Below are positions 44,178 through 53,245 of a stretch of DNA of 64,000 nucleotides, piece by piece. A program made the translations under genes and the position numbers. Within the stretch, counting starts at the first letter, position 1, and each line of letters begins with the position of its first letter. Source of the DNA: UBA5109 sp038148435 (GTDB lineage Bacteria; Pseudomonadota; Gammaproteobacteria; Pseudomonadales; Pseudohongiellaceae); the NCBI GenBank assembly GCA_038148435.1, contig JAYQVM010000001.1, positions 1 through 64,000 of the forward strand, given 5' to 3'. The notes under the pieces were generated by a model. The model had not been told where the DNA came from, made no database searches, and worked only from the letters and a program-made list of their open reading frames with translations.

Positions 44178-45107
44178 TTAAATCTCTTTGAGATAATCCA
44201 GCGCACCTTTAACGGCCTCAACCTGCGCCAGGATGCAATTCTTATCATCAACTTTTGGGCTATCCGGGTAAACCTCAGTGGTCGTAACAAAGGGGGCTTC
44301 GGTAAAGCCAGCACACAACCCAAGATTTTTAATAGGATAATTAATCACACCCCGCTGCTCAGTTTTAGTCCCTAATAAATGGTTTTTTTCATCCGAGGGC
44401 GCGATGTGTGTAACTCTTTCAACGGCATCAATAATCGCTTTTTGAAAATCTGGCATGGGGTTTTCGCTGTCTCCCACAAGGTAAAAGCCATCGGGGATTT
44501 CCCATAACTCTTTATGAACAGCATCCCGAGCCTCCAGAGCTGGTCTAAATTCAGAGTTATCTGTGTCGGTCGTTTCATGCAAATCAAGGTGAGCAAGAAT
44601 CGATACATGAAGGCTTTTTACATAGCGCATAATATAGCTGGCTTCTTCTACCGCAGTATCCGATTTAAACGAGCGATTAGGGTCAATGGTGTTGGGATTC
44701 CAACGATTAATCGTCTCATAGCCCCAAGGGCTAATGCAGGGTGCAACAACAAAATTATAAGAGTCTGCATAATATTCTAAAATGCTTTCAACGAAGCTAA
44801 GCGCACCTTTAACACCGCTGGTTTCGTAGCCATGAACACCGCCGGTAATTAATACACTTGGTTTGTCGTTTTGCCAATGTTTCGTTTTAATCACCCAGAG
44901 GGGGTAAGTATCTGGATCATAAGACAGGGCGCCATATTGTTCGACAATGAGCAAGCTTGAGAAGTTCTGCGCGATTTTTTTGACTTTTGTCACTACCTCT
45001 TGTTGGTATGATCGTTTTATAGTTTGCTGGTTTAGCCAAGCAGCTTTTTCTTCCTTTTCCCACGCTTTTCCGGGGGTTCCAATTGAAAGATATTGTTGAG
45101 TGGGCAT
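44178..45107 (-). CDS. M14-type zinc carboxypeptidase / AstE-like protein
   Basis: A 309-residue soluble protein of the M14 superfamily. The zinc-binding H-x2-E is in GGVHGYETSG, the third ligand in HLDLHET, and an arginine-containing NPNTIDPNRSF segment fits the substrate pocket. No signal peptide is visible, so it is probably cytoplasmic. It may act on peptides or N-acyl amino acids. I take the ATG at 45107; the frame begins with a TTG at 45119. Codon usage is AT-rich compared with neighbours. Confidence 0.8.
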   Translation of the reverse strand: MPTQQYLSIGTPGKAWEKEEKAAWLNQQTIKRSYQQEVVTKVKKIAQNFSSLLIVEQYGALSYDPDTYPLWVIKTKHWQNDKPSVLITGGVHGYETSGVKGALSFVESILEYYADSYNFVVAPCISPWGYETINRWNPNTIDPNRSFKSDTAVEEASYIMRYVKSLHVSILAHLDLHETTDTDNSEFRPALEARDAVHKELWEIPDGFYLVGDSENPMPDFQKAIIDAVERVTHIAPSDEKNHLLGTKTEQRGVINYPIKNLGLCAGFTEAPFVTTTEVYPDSPKVDDKNCILAQVEAVKGALDYLKEI

Positions 45108-45173
45108 ATTTTGGATCAATGTTGAAAGCTAGTAACAGGTTTTAAAGACTTAAGATTGGCTAGCAGGAACTAA

Positions 45174-45815
45174 TTAAGCGTTCTGATGCCAGAGCCACCA
45201 GCTGTAAAGAACTGGAATCAAAATAGCAGGCAAGATTGAGCTCAACAATAAGTAGATTAGCTCATGCTGCATCAATATCCATGATCCAATTAGTAAAATG
45301 AATCCGGCAAGCATGATCAGCTTGCTACCCAGATGATGTGTTTTTCTCCAAACTTCATCGCTGGAAAGAGTCCACGGGGTGCGAATTCCGATGAAGAAGT
45401 TGCTACGGATCCTACCCAGAAAATTGCCTGTAATAATCAGGGCGAGGCCGATGGCAAAAATTATTAGGCGGTCCATAGACACCTCTCGGCCAAAGGCGAT
45501 GGCAACATTGCCTGCCTGAATCAAAAGCATCATGAGTATGAACGCAAACAGGATACCATTTCGTGCGCAAATCGACTGTTGGAGGTTCTCTTTGCGAGGC
45601 TCCAGCCATTTCAGGCTGGAGAAAAATCCCAGCAGTATGGCTATGACTGCTGGAGACATAAACAAGGCTACCCAGGCCGGGCCATATCGATCCGCCTGAC
45701 CATCAAACCCAAAGTGAAGCGGTAACTCCAGGCCTGCTGGTATAGTTTGCAACGTAATAAGAGATACAGTTGCGCTAATCGCACACAAAATCCAGCCTGG
45801 CTTTAGAGTCGTCAT
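45174..45815 (-). CDS. SdpI family membrane protein (DUF1648 plus SdpI)
   Basis: A 213-residue protein with about six membrane helices. An N-terminal DUF1648 region (PLHFGFDGQADRYG) is followed by the SdpI domain with GRIRSNFFIGIRTPWTLSSDEVWRKTH cut here as NFFIGIRTPWTLSSDEVWRK. SdpI gives immunity to the SdpC toxin in Bacillus; most proteobacterial members have unknown roles. It lies between the M14 and M20 genes on the same strand, without tight spacing. Confidence 0.85.
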   Translation of the reverse strand: MTTLKPGWILCAISATVSLITLQTIPAGLELPLHFGFDGQADRYGPAWVALFMSPAVIAILLGFFSSLKWLEPRKENLQQSICARNGILFAFILMMLLIQAGNVAIAFGREVSMDRLIIFAIGLALIITGNFLGRIRSNFFIGIRTPWTLSSDEVWRKTHHLGSKLIMLAGFILLIGSWILMQHELIYLLLSSILPAILIPVLYSWWLWHQNA

Positions 45816-45870
45816 TTTTTTCTCTAGTAAGCTTAATCGCTTTATCTATAAATTATATCCCTTCCCCGAG

Positions 45871-47457
45871 CTATCGAGTTAATTGAGGATAATTTATTCC
45901 CAGTTGTTCGAGGTAACTGTCAAATTGAGAGGGCTCATAGTAATACTCCCTCAGCAAAGGTCTAAATTCAGCCATGATCTCTGCATTTTTTTCGATGGCC
46001 GGGTCGTCCTGGGGGCCAATGAAAGGGACATACTGTTCCTCGGCTGTCTGCACATCAGTAAAGTAGGCTTGCGCCTCATCAATGAGGTTGGCATCCAGAA
46101 AAAGATCTAGCATGGTTGTCGCAACCACTTTTGCGCCGGTCAAAGTCCCCTTGTGTGCGATGGGCGTTGCCATTGCCATTGCGCTTGACCAATGGTGGCC
46201 CTGCATACCTGGTACATTCGCCGGAAATCTCAGCGTGACTGTTGGGACATTCCAAGAGACATCTCCAATATCATCCGAGCCGCCTGAAACAGGTGTTTCT
46301 GCCGGCTCCTGCAGTCCCTCGACCTCCTCATTCAGGCCCTGTGGGTCTTCTTCGCCCATCAAGGACTGAACTGCTCTGGCAAAAATCTGATCATCTTCCG
46401 ACCAGACTGGCAAGCCAACGGCATGTATATTCTCTGCCATCGCTTCAGCCACAGGTCTGTTGAAATGGCGTGGATAGGCAGTGCCAACGATTCGCCTCGA
46501 TATAGTAGTATCTGTCATCATGGCGGCGCCTTCTGCAATTCTTTGTAGGGTATCAAAATTTTCGCGAATACCATCGGCACTGACTTCCCTGATGAAATAC
46601 CAGACACTTGCATATGAGGGGACTACATTAGGCTGATCCCCGCCATTGGTGACCACATAGTGCGATCTCTGGAGTGGATGCAGATGTTCGCGGCGATAAT
46701 TCCAGCCTATATTCATTAGCTCGACAGCATCCAGCGCACTTCTGCCGCGCCAGGGATCGCCCGCTCCGTGGGCAGCAACCCCTTCAAACATATATTCGAC
46801 GGATACCAGACCAGTACCTCGAGCCTGCCCCCAGGAAACGCTTAGGTCGCTTGCGACATGGTTGAATAAAACAACATCGATATCATCAAACAAGCCATCT
46901 CGGGCATACCAGGCCTTGGTTGCCAGCAGTTCTTCGGCAATACCTGGCCAAAGAACAATCGTTCCCGACAGGTTTTCCCTTTGCATGATTTCCTTTACGG
47001 CCAGCGCGGCAGCGATATTAACGGCCTGGCCTGAGTTATGTCCTTCGCCATGACCTGGTGCTCCTTCGATAAGGGGCTGTCGGTAGGCAACACCCGGCAA
47101 CTGTGAAGCCCGCGGGATGCCATCCACATCCGAACCCAGGGCGATGATCGGCCTGCCACTACCCCAAGTTGCCCACCAAGCAGAAGGGATACCTGCAACA
47201 CCAGTTTCTACGGTAAATTCATTTTCACGCAAAATTTCTCCGAGATAGCGCTGTGTTTCGAACTCCTGAAAACCCAGCTCGGAAAACGAAAATAGACTAT
47301 CGACAATTTCCTGCACAAGCTTCTCCTGTGCCTCAACATTCTGGATAGCCTCTGCTTTCAGGGCGCCCAGAGAATTAGGTTGTCCAAAGGCTAGTGTGGA
47401 AAAAGAAACCAGGACAACAAAAATGTCGGCGACAAAAATTTTTTTAAGTAATAGCAT
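45871..47457 (-). CDS. Exported amidohydrolase of the M20D/AbgB type
   Basis: A 528-residue protein with a signal peptide (ending LAFGQ) and the M20D amidohydrolase layout: SFSELGFQEFETQRYL at the start, GHGEGHNSGQAVNIAAALA and LWPGIAEELLATKAW metal-site segments, and a central lid domain. Relatives cleave N-acyl or p-aminobenzoyl-glutamate-type amides. It is divergent from the first flavocytochrome module, with a 222-bp intergenic region between them containing a G9 tract. Confidence 0.85.
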   Translation of the reverse strand: MLLLKKIFVADIFVVLVSFSTLAFGQPNSLGALKAEAIQNVEAQEKLVQEIVDSLFSFSELGFQEFETQRYLGEILRENEFTVETGVAGIPSAWWATWGSGRPIIALGSDVDGIPRASQLPGVAYRQPLIEGAPGHGEGHNSGQAVNIAAALAVKEIMQRENLSGTIVLWPGIAEELLATKAWYARDGLFDDIDVVLFNHVASDLSVSWGQARGTGLVSVEYMFEGVAAHGAGDPWRGRSALDAVELMNIGWNYRREHLHPLQRSHYVVTNGGDQPNVVPSYASVWYFIREVSADGIRENFDTLQRIAEGAAMMTDTTISRRIVGTAYPRHFNRPVAEAMAENIHAVGLPVWSEDDQIFARAVQSLMGEEDPQGLNEEVEGLQEPAETPVSGGSDDIGDVSWNVPTVTLRFPANVPGMQGHHWSSAMAMATPIAHKGTLTGAKVVATTMLDLFLDANLIDEAQAYFTDVQTAEEQYVPFIGPQDDPAIEKNAEIMAEFRPLLREYYYEPSQFDSYLEQLGINYPQLTR

Positions 47458-47595
47458 GATTTGGCCTATATGGATTATTTACAGGCATTATTTGCTCTTA
47501 AAAACTTCAGGTCAAGAATTGCCTAGGATACGTCCAGCATACGTAACTTATTGTTTATTGCTGGCAAAAAGACAGGTCTATTCCTGCTTCACAGC

Positions 47596-47604
47596 GGGGG
47601 GGGG
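47596..47604. repeat. Poly-G tract (G9) upstream of flavocytochrome module 1
   Basis: Nine consecutive G residues lie 9 bp before the -35-like box at 47614. Homopolymers of this length are prone to slippage, so the length may vary between cells or be a sequencing error. Confidence 0.8.
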
Positions 47605-47613
47605 ATGAGCTAG

Positions 47614-47642
47614 TTGGAATTAGACTTTTGTTGGGCTATATT
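47614..47642 (+). promoter_or_regulatory. Putative promoter of flavocytochrome module 1
   Basis: TTGGAA (47614-47619), a 17-nt spacer and TATATT (47637-47642) form a good sigma-70-type promoter about 40 bp before the cytochrome gene. Confidence 0.5.
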
Positions 47643-47679
47643 TAATGACATAGTTTATGGTTAGATTGTAAAAAACAAG

Positions 47680-48000
47680 GTGGAGACCAGCACATTGGGA
47701 TTATTCAAAAGTATCAGCCTATTAATCAGTCCGATTTTTCTGTGCACACAAGCATGGGCACAGGCTGCCGATGAATGGGAGACTGGTGAGCAGATTTATG
47801 AAAAAATCTGCCAGCACTGTCATACCCAGAATGTTGGTCCTGTATTAACCGGGCGTAACCTGCCACCTATTTACTTTGCTACCATCGCGCGAAATGGGTT
47901 GAATGCTATGCCTGCGTTCAGGCCATCGGAACTCTCAGCAGAGGATCTTGAAAAGGTGGCGACTTATTTAAGTCAGCAGCCTGCCGGTGATGCACAATGA
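47680..48000 (+). CDS. Small c-type cytochrome (PchC-like), module 1
   Basis: A 106-residue exported monoheme cytochrome c. The signal peptide ends near AWAQ, the heme motif is CQHCH, and a methionine (NAMPAF) gives the sixth ligand. It probably receives electrons from the flavoprotein encoded at 48522, like the cytochrome subunit of p-cresol methylhydroxylase. The GTG at 47680 is one start; a TTG at 47695 preceded by GGTGGAG is also plausible and would shorten the signal peptide. It overlaps the next gene by 4 bp (ATGA). Confidence 0.85.
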   Translation: METSTLGLFKSISLLISPIFLCTQAWAQAADEWETGEQIYEKICQHCHTQNVGPVLTGRNLPPIYFATIARNGLNAMPAFRPSELSAEDLEKVATYLSQQPAGDAQ

Positions 48001-48482
48001 AATTTAATTGTTCCCGACGCAAGGGCCTGCAGATTCTGGTTGGGCTACCTTTTTTTCACTCCATATCAGGCGAAGGCTCAACTGGCCAGCAGGTCCAGCA
48101 AGCTGAGGCCGTCGTGCTGTTTAGCAAAGTAAACCAGGCCAGTAGAGCCTTCGTGCACAAAGCCAGTGGCTTTCTCGATTGTGTCTTGCTCGAGCTGGAC
48201 CTCCAACAGCCAGCTTCCTTCGCATCAATAAGCAAGCTGCCAGAAAACACACTCATTATCGGGCTAGTCTCAGAAGCTGAGAAAATTATTGTAGAGAGTG
48301 TTGTGCAAAACAGGCGGGGCTATCTTCAGACCACCGGTTATTTGCATTTAGAAGATTCATTCGAATCTAGTATTGATAACTTGGTTACTGCAATTATCCA
48401 GCAAGGCTTAGGTGTTGGAGGCTCAAGCCAGAGAGCGACTTCAGAGTCGGGCACCTTGAGCAGTTTCTACGCCTATATTTAG
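47997..48482 (+). CDS. Tat-signal-bearing protein of unknown function, module 1
   Basis: A 161-residue protein. The N-terminus MKFNCSRRKGLQILVGL has a twin-arginine pair (7-8) before a hydrophobic stretch, consistent with Tat export. The rest is a compact alpha/beta-looking domain with NTLIIGLVSEAEKIIVESVV and a Ser-rich tail. I recognise no family. It is translationally coupled to the cytochrome gene (ATGA overlap) and lies 39 bp before the flavoprotein gene. Its position and general layout match the Tat-like protein at 56951-57517 in module 2. Confidence 0.7.
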   Translation: MKFNCSRRKGLQILVGLPFFHSISGEGSTGQQVQQAEAVVLFSKVNQASRAFVHKASGFLDCVLLELDLQQPASFASISKLPENTLIIGLVSEAEKIIVESVVQNRRGYLQTTGYLHLEDSFESSIDNLVTAIIQQGLGVGGSSQRATSESGTLSSFYAYI

Positions 48483-48521
48483 AGCCTTACTCAAACAAGA
48501 ACAGATTTTCAGGAGATTTAC

Positions 48522-50063
48522 ATGGCTGATTTTAATGTTTTACCGACAGGTATTTCTGCTCAGGATTTTGGTAATGCAATTGAAGAGTATGCGGCCGTCG
48601 TGGGTGACGACAATGTATTTGTTTCAGCCGAAAATCTCAGCAGTTACAACAAAATCATGATTCCAGCAGATAATGCTGATCATGCTCCTTCGGCAGCTAT
48701 CGCCCCGGCCTCGACGGAAGAAGTTCAGGCCATTATCAATATCTGTGACAAATACACGATTCCAGTATGGCCTATCTCAACCGGCAAGAATTTTGGCTAT
48801 GGTTCTGCAGCCTGTGCGACAAGGGGGCAGATAATTCTGGACCTGCGTCGTATGAATAGAATCCTTGAAGTGGATGCTGAGTTGGGCACTGCCCTTGTAG
48901 AACCTGGTGTTACTTACCAGCAGTTAAAGGACTACCTGGTGGAAAATAATATTCCTTTATGGTTGTCACCGCCCGCACCATCAGCCATTGCAAGTCCTTT
49001 GGGTAATGCCATCGACAGGGGAGTTGGATATACGCCATATGGTGATAACTTTTTCTTTTCGTGCGGGATGGAAGTTGTGCTCGCAAATGGCGAGATACTG
49101 CGAACCGGTATGGGGGCCATGCCTAATTCCAATACCTGGCAGGTTTTCAAGTGGGGCTATGGTCCCTACCTGGATGGCATATTTACCCAGTCCAACTATG
49201 GTGTGGTAACCAAGCTCGGTATGTGGCTGATGCCTGAACCACCGGCATTCAAGCCTTTTGTAATCCGTTTCCCAAATGACAATGATATTGAAAAAGCCAT
49301 CGATATCATGCGGCCTCTGAGGATAGCCCAGATCATTCCCAATGCTGTCGTGATTGCACACGCATTATGGGAGGGCGGTTCAGAAGTTGTGCGCGCCGAT
49401 TATTACCAGGGTGAGGGTTCAATACCCGATGAGGCAGTGGAGCGTATGAAGGCTGACCTGGGAATGGGAGCCTGGAATATATATGCCGGCCTTTATGGCA
49501 CGCCTGAGCAGATTGAACTGAACTGGAATATTGTCACCGGAGCCTTCGCTGGCAGTGGTGCTCTGATTCAGGAAGAAGCCGACCTCAAAGATAATAGTAC
49601 CTTCGACTATAGATCCAAGCTCATGCGCGGCGATATGACTCTGAAAGAATTTGGCCTTTACAATTGGCGTGGTGGCGGAGGTTCAGCTTGGTTTGCCCCA
49701 GTAGCTCAGGCCAGAGGTTCCGAGGGTTTACGGCAAATGCAGCTTGCCAAAGACATATTAGGCAAATATGGCTTTGATTACGTTGCCGAATATATTGTTG
49801 GCTGGCGCGAAGGCCACCATATTATCGACTTGCTGTTCAACAAGAACGACCCTGAAGAAACCCAGCGAGCCAATCTGTGCTTCAATGAGTTGCTGGATGA
49901 GTTCACGGCAAGAGGCTGGGGTTCATATCGTACCAACATTGCCTTTATGGACAAGGTGGCAGATAGTTTTGGTAGCGTCAAAAAAGACGTGAACCAGAGC
50001 ATCAAGCGGGCACTGGATCCCAAAGGCATTATTGCCCCCGGAAAATCAGGCATCTTCACCTGA
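48522..50063 (+). CDS. PCMH/VAO-type flavoprotein (4-cresol dehydrogenase-like), module 1
   Basis: A 513-residue FAD enzyme. The N-terminal PP-loop FAD-binding domain (about 60-240) has PVWPISTGKNFGYG and GNAIDRGVGYTPYGDN, followed by a VAO/PCMH substrate domain with WREGHHIIDLLF. In p-cresol methylhydroxylase and vanillyl-alcohol oxidase an adjacent Tyr-Arg pair binds the phenolate; here Y469-R470 (GSYRTN) fits. It probably dehydrogenates a p-alkylphenol and passes electrons to the cytochrome encoded upstream. No signal peptide is seen, so export may depend on a partner. AGGAG precedes the ATG. Confidence 0.88.
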   Translation: MADFNVLPTGISAQDFGNAIEEYAAVVGDDNVFVSAENLSSYNKIMIPADNADHAPSAAIAPASTEEVQAIINICDKYTIPVWPISTGKNFGYGSAACATRGQIILDLRRMNRILEVDAELGTALVEPGVTYQQLKDYLVENNIPLWLSPPAPSAIASPLGNAIDRGVGYTPYGDNFFFSCGMEVVLANGEILRTGMGAMPNSNTWQVFKWGYGPYLDGIFTQSNYGVVTKLGMWLMPEPPAFKPFVIRFPNDNDIEKAIDIMRPLRIAQIIPNAVVIAHALWEGGSEVVRADYYQGEGSIPDEAVERMKADLGMGAWNIYAGLYGTPEQIELNWNIVTGAFAGSGALIQEEADLKDNSTFDYRSKLMRGDMTLKEFGLYNWRGGGGSAWFAPVAQARGSEGLRQMQLAKDILGKYGFDYVAEYIVGWREGHHIIDLLFNKNDPEETQRANLCFNELLDEFTARGWGSYRTNIAFMDKVADSFGSVKKDVNQSIKRALDPKGIIAPGKSGIFT

Positions 50064-50085
50064 GGCCCATCGGCAGACTTCGCTA

Positions 50086-51504
50086 TTAATGTGGGTATAG
50101 CGGTGGCAGTTCCAGTCTGATCTGTCGCCTTCTTTTTTGTCTGTAAGTCTGTTGAAACTGTGACACAAGTGCAATGAACTGCCCGTAGTCAAACTCGGCT
50201 TCACCGGCCTCGCCATAAAGGCTTCTGCGCATGGCAAGCAGCAAGGCACTGAGTTCAATATTGGCAAAAGCGGCATCCAGTTTATCGAGGCTGTAGAGGT
50301 TCTGTCTCCTGAAAAAGGCCTGTCCCCAATCCAGAAAGCGCTCATAAACCTGGTTTAGGTCTTTCTGGTCGCAAGCCTGTTTCAGGGCGCGATAGGCCCG
50401 GTTAAGTTGCATCAAGTTGGATTTTTGTGCGGCCTCATCATTCTTTCCCTTGTGTTGCAGACTGAGTATCTGTGTTCTGGTTTTTTCGAGAAGTATGACA
50501 AGTGCCGGGGCAAAAAATAGGAATGAAATCAGCACTAGCATGCCGACAAACAATACTAGGTTGAGGTTCACGCCAAAGATCAGTCCACGTCCTGGTTCTT
50601 CTGATGTGCTGTTTTTTTCTTTGGGCCTGAACTGTAGGCCGTCTGCAGTGAGTATGTCTATATCGCGAGCCGGCAGGCGCGCATATGCCAGGCTGTCAGT
50701 TGCGGTATTCCACCAGGGAATGGCAATTTCAGGCAGCGTCAGCTGACCGGCCTGGGTGGCGACCAGGGTAATATTCTGAATGTGTTCTGAGCGGGTGCCG
50801 ATATTCTCACGGATATCCACTTGTTCCGGTGCCGTCGGGTAGGCACGCATGCTGGAGTCGGCCGTGAAATTCAGACTCAGCAGCATGGAGGAAAACAGAT
50901 CTTCTGCTTTGACATGGATGCTACGTACCACAGAGTCCCCGATCTGCATGGTCTCTAGCGGACGACTCCAGCTTTCGCTTATGCTGATGTCAGTACTTGG
51001 CAGCCAGTTAGTGCCTGGGAAGCTACCTGGTACCGGCAATACACGGATTTGATGCGCGTTACTTTGTAACTCGATCCGCTGACGCGTTTCAGTGGTCAGC
51101 AAATCTGGATTCTCAAGGCTGCTGCGCGTTTGTGTATAGGCGCGAAACTGGACCGGCTCGATCATGAAGTCGCCGCTGTTTTGTGGAAAAATCACAAAGC
51201 GGTTTTCGTTGACCTTGTAGTTCACCCCGTCTATTTCTTCTGTATATTCCAGGCTTTCGCCAAGACGGCTTATGGCAGCATCGGACATTTCTGGACGGGA
51301 AAAGGTGGCGCCGCGTTCAAAGCTATAGCGGTAATACAGCTTGATGCTGTAGACCAGTTCTTCCTGTACGTAGACCTGTTCCTTTGACAAGGTGGTAACA
51401 AGGATGACTTCATTGTTGTCCGTCGCACCCAGGTAGTTATTACTCTGCGCAAAAACCGTTACACAGCCACTTAGCAGCTGGAGAATGAACAGCACTCTTA
51501 CCAT
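50086..51504 (-). CDS. BatD-like protein
   Basis: A 472-residue membrane protein with a signal peptide, several immunoglobulin-like beta domains (about 25-300, for example VILVTTLSKEQVYVQEELVY), one membrane helix (about 312-335) and a cytoplasmic helical tail. The layout is that of BatD of the Bacteroides aerotolerance (Bat) operon. It overlaps the upstream batC-like gene by 7 bp. The usual moxR, DUF58, batA and batB partners are absent from this window. Confidence 0.85.
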   Translation of the reverse strand: MVRVLFILQLLSGCVTVFAQSNNYLGATDNNEVILVTTLSKEQVYVQEELVYSIKLYYRYSFERGATFSRPEMSDAAISRLGESLEYTEEIDGVNYKVNENRFVIFPQNSGDFMIEPVQFRAYTQTRSSLENPDLLTTETRQRIELQSNAHQIRVLPVPGSFPGTNWLPSTDISISESWSRPLETMQIGDSVVRSIHVKAEDLFSSMLLSLNFTADSSMRAYPTAPEQVDIRENIGTRSEHIQNITLVATQAGQLTLPEIAIPWWNTATDSLAYARLPARDIDILTADGLQFRPKEKNSTSEEPGRGLIFGVNLNLVLFVGMLVLISFLFFAPALVILLEKTRTQILSLQHKGKNDEAAQKSNLMQLNRAYRALKQACDQKDLNQVYERFLDWGQAFFRRQNLYSLDKLDAAFANIELSALLLAMRRSLYGEAGEAEFDYGQFIALVSQFQQTYRQKRRRQIRLELPPLYPH

Positions 51505-52292
51505 AATTGTTGGTTACTCTCGATAAGCAGGTTAACACGCAGCAAATCTTCCCGCTGTTTTTGCATCTCGAACTTATTGCGCAAAAGGGCGGCGGGGTCA
51601 TCGCGGATGCGCCCCAGCCATTGTTGTAGGGTCAACTCTTGTTCCAGTGCCGCGGAAAATTCCTGCTCTTCAGCGCTTTCAGGGTCCTCCAGCTGGCTGG
51701 TGCCGGTGTTGCCATCTGCATCTTGGGACTCCTGCTGACTCAGACGCTCCGAAGTGTCTTCCTGATTGACTTCATTTTCCTGACCATTGGTCGCTGCGGT
51801 TATTTCTTCTTGTTCTGCCGGTGGTGGCGTATCGGATTCCTCACCCTCTTCGCGTTCCACATCAAATTCAGAACCGGGATCGTCGGTCATGCTGGCTAGC
51901 AGCGCGGCTACGATTTCCAAATTTACAGCAGCTGCCTGGTGATCGGGCTCCTGATCCAGTACTTCCCGATAGGTGTCGATGGCTTCGGACAGGCGATAAA
52001 GCTGCGCCAGTGTATTGGCACGATTGTAGACCGAATCAATGTCTTGCAGCTCATTAAGGTCGATCAGCGCTGCCTCAAAATTTCCCTGCCGATAATTAGC
52101 CGCTGCCCGCCAGCCCAGACTTTCAAACTGATTGACGGCGTCTCGGTATTGCTGCTGCTGAAAGTTCCTTTGCCCCAGTTGATTATCATTCAGCCACAGG
52201 CTTTGCCAGTCCCATGCCAGCGAGGTAGATGCATGAAGGCAGAGAACTAGCAGAGCGAGTCGGTTGAGGCTTTGAGGCAGTGCTAACAACAC
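51498..52292 (-). CDS. BatC-like TPR protein
   Basis: A 264-residue exported protein: signal peptide (ending SLAWD), a TPR region (about 38-150, with QFESLGWRAAANYRQGNFEAA cut as FESLGWRAAANYRQGNFEA), a long Glu/Gln/Ser-rich acidic region (about 150-220) and a C-terminal helix. This equals the C-terminal TPR part of BatB/BatC proteins, without the von Willebrand domain found in many gammaproteobacterial fusions. It overlaps batD, so the two are coupled. Confidence 0.8.
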   Translation of the reverse strand: MLLALPQSLNRLALLVLCLHASTSLAWDWQSLWLNDNQLGQRNFQQQQYRDAVNQFESLGWRAAANYRQGNFEAALIDLNELQDIDSVYNRANTLAQLYRLSEAIDTYREVLDQEPDHQAAAVNLEIVAALLASMTDDPGSEFDVEREEGEESDTPPPAEQEEITAATNGQENEVNQEDTSERLSQQESQDADGNTGTSQLEDPESAEEQEFSAALEQELTLQQWLGRIRDDPAALLRNKFEMQKQREDLLRVNLLIESNQQLW

Positions 52293-52442
52293 CTTGGCTG
52301 GTCCGTGTATCTATAAAAGTTGGCATTATACGTAGTGCATACTATGAAACAAAACTGAGGAAAGACTCCATGATTATTAAGAAAAAAATAAGAAAATTCC
52401 TGCCATAAAAACACGGGCTCAGTAGTCGCTTTTTGTTAGAAT

Positions 52443-53219
52443 GTGCATTTGCTGCACAAGTGGATCCAAGAGTTGTCTTTGTTTTCTCCAGAGTATCTAC
52501 TGATACTGGGCTTAACAGCCTTTGCCATAGGCTTTGTCAAAGCCGGCATTCCGGCCCTTGGGATGCTGGTATCGGCCCTTATTGCCATGGTGTTCACCCC
52601 GCGTGAAGCACTGGGAATCATCCTGATTTACCTGTTGGCCGGAGATCTGATTGCGGTGAGTTTCTACTGGCGGCTGGCTGATATCTCGGAGTACCTGAAG
52701 ATGCTGCCACCGACCATTATCGGTATCGGACTTGGCGGTATCATGCTCAGTTTCCTCAATAATGACAGCCTGGGGCTGGCTATCGGACTGATGGTGATAC
52801 TCTTGGTGAGCCTGGAGCCATTCCGGGCGAAAATGGAGAAATGGGCATTTCATTACCCCACTAGCGTGCGTTATGGTTCAGGATTGTTTGCCGGTGTGTC
52901 GACTACTATCGGTAATGCGGCAGGGCCAGTCATGTCACTGTATTTTTTGTTGCTCAAACTCGACAAGAAAGCCTTTGTCGGTACGAGCAGTATTTTCTTT
53001 TTAACTATTAATACCATCAAAATCCCCATTTTCCATTACCAGGGCTTGTTTACCCCTGAGTATTTTATACCCATTGCCCTATGCTTCCCGCTGGTTTATG
53101 CCGGCGCCATTGTTGGCCGTTTTTTTCTTAACTGGATTTCCCAGATCTGGTTTAAACGGATCATCCTGCTGCTGTCAGGTCTGGCAGGCCTAGGGCTGGT
53201 GATTCGCTATTTTGTTTGA
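52443..53219 (+). CDS. TauE/SafE (TSUP) family permease
   Basis: A 258-residue membrane protein with about eight helices and the TSUP duplication: FAIGFVKAGIPALGMLVSAL in the first half and YGSGLFAGVSTTIGNAAGP in the second. TSUP proteins export or import small organosulfur or organic anions such as sulfite or sulfoacetate. The substrate is not evident. Its start is a GTG; another nearby start is possible. It overlaps or abuts the following bepA-like gene. Confidence 0.88.
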   Translation: MHLLHKWIQELSLFSPEYLLILGLTAFAIGFVKAGIPALGMLVSALIAMVFTPREALGIILIYLLAGDLIAVSFYWRLADISEYLKMLPPTIIGIGLGGIMLSFLNNDSLGLAIGLMVILLVSLEPFRAKMEKWAFHYPTSVRYGSGLFAGVSTTIGNAAGPVMSLYFLLLKLDKKAFVGTSSIFFLTINTIKIPIFHYQGLFTPEYFIPIALCFPLVYAGAIVGRFFLNWISQIWFKRIILLLSGLAGLGLVIRYFV

Positions 53220-53245
53220 GTCATAATAAGTGCAGAACTGAGAAC

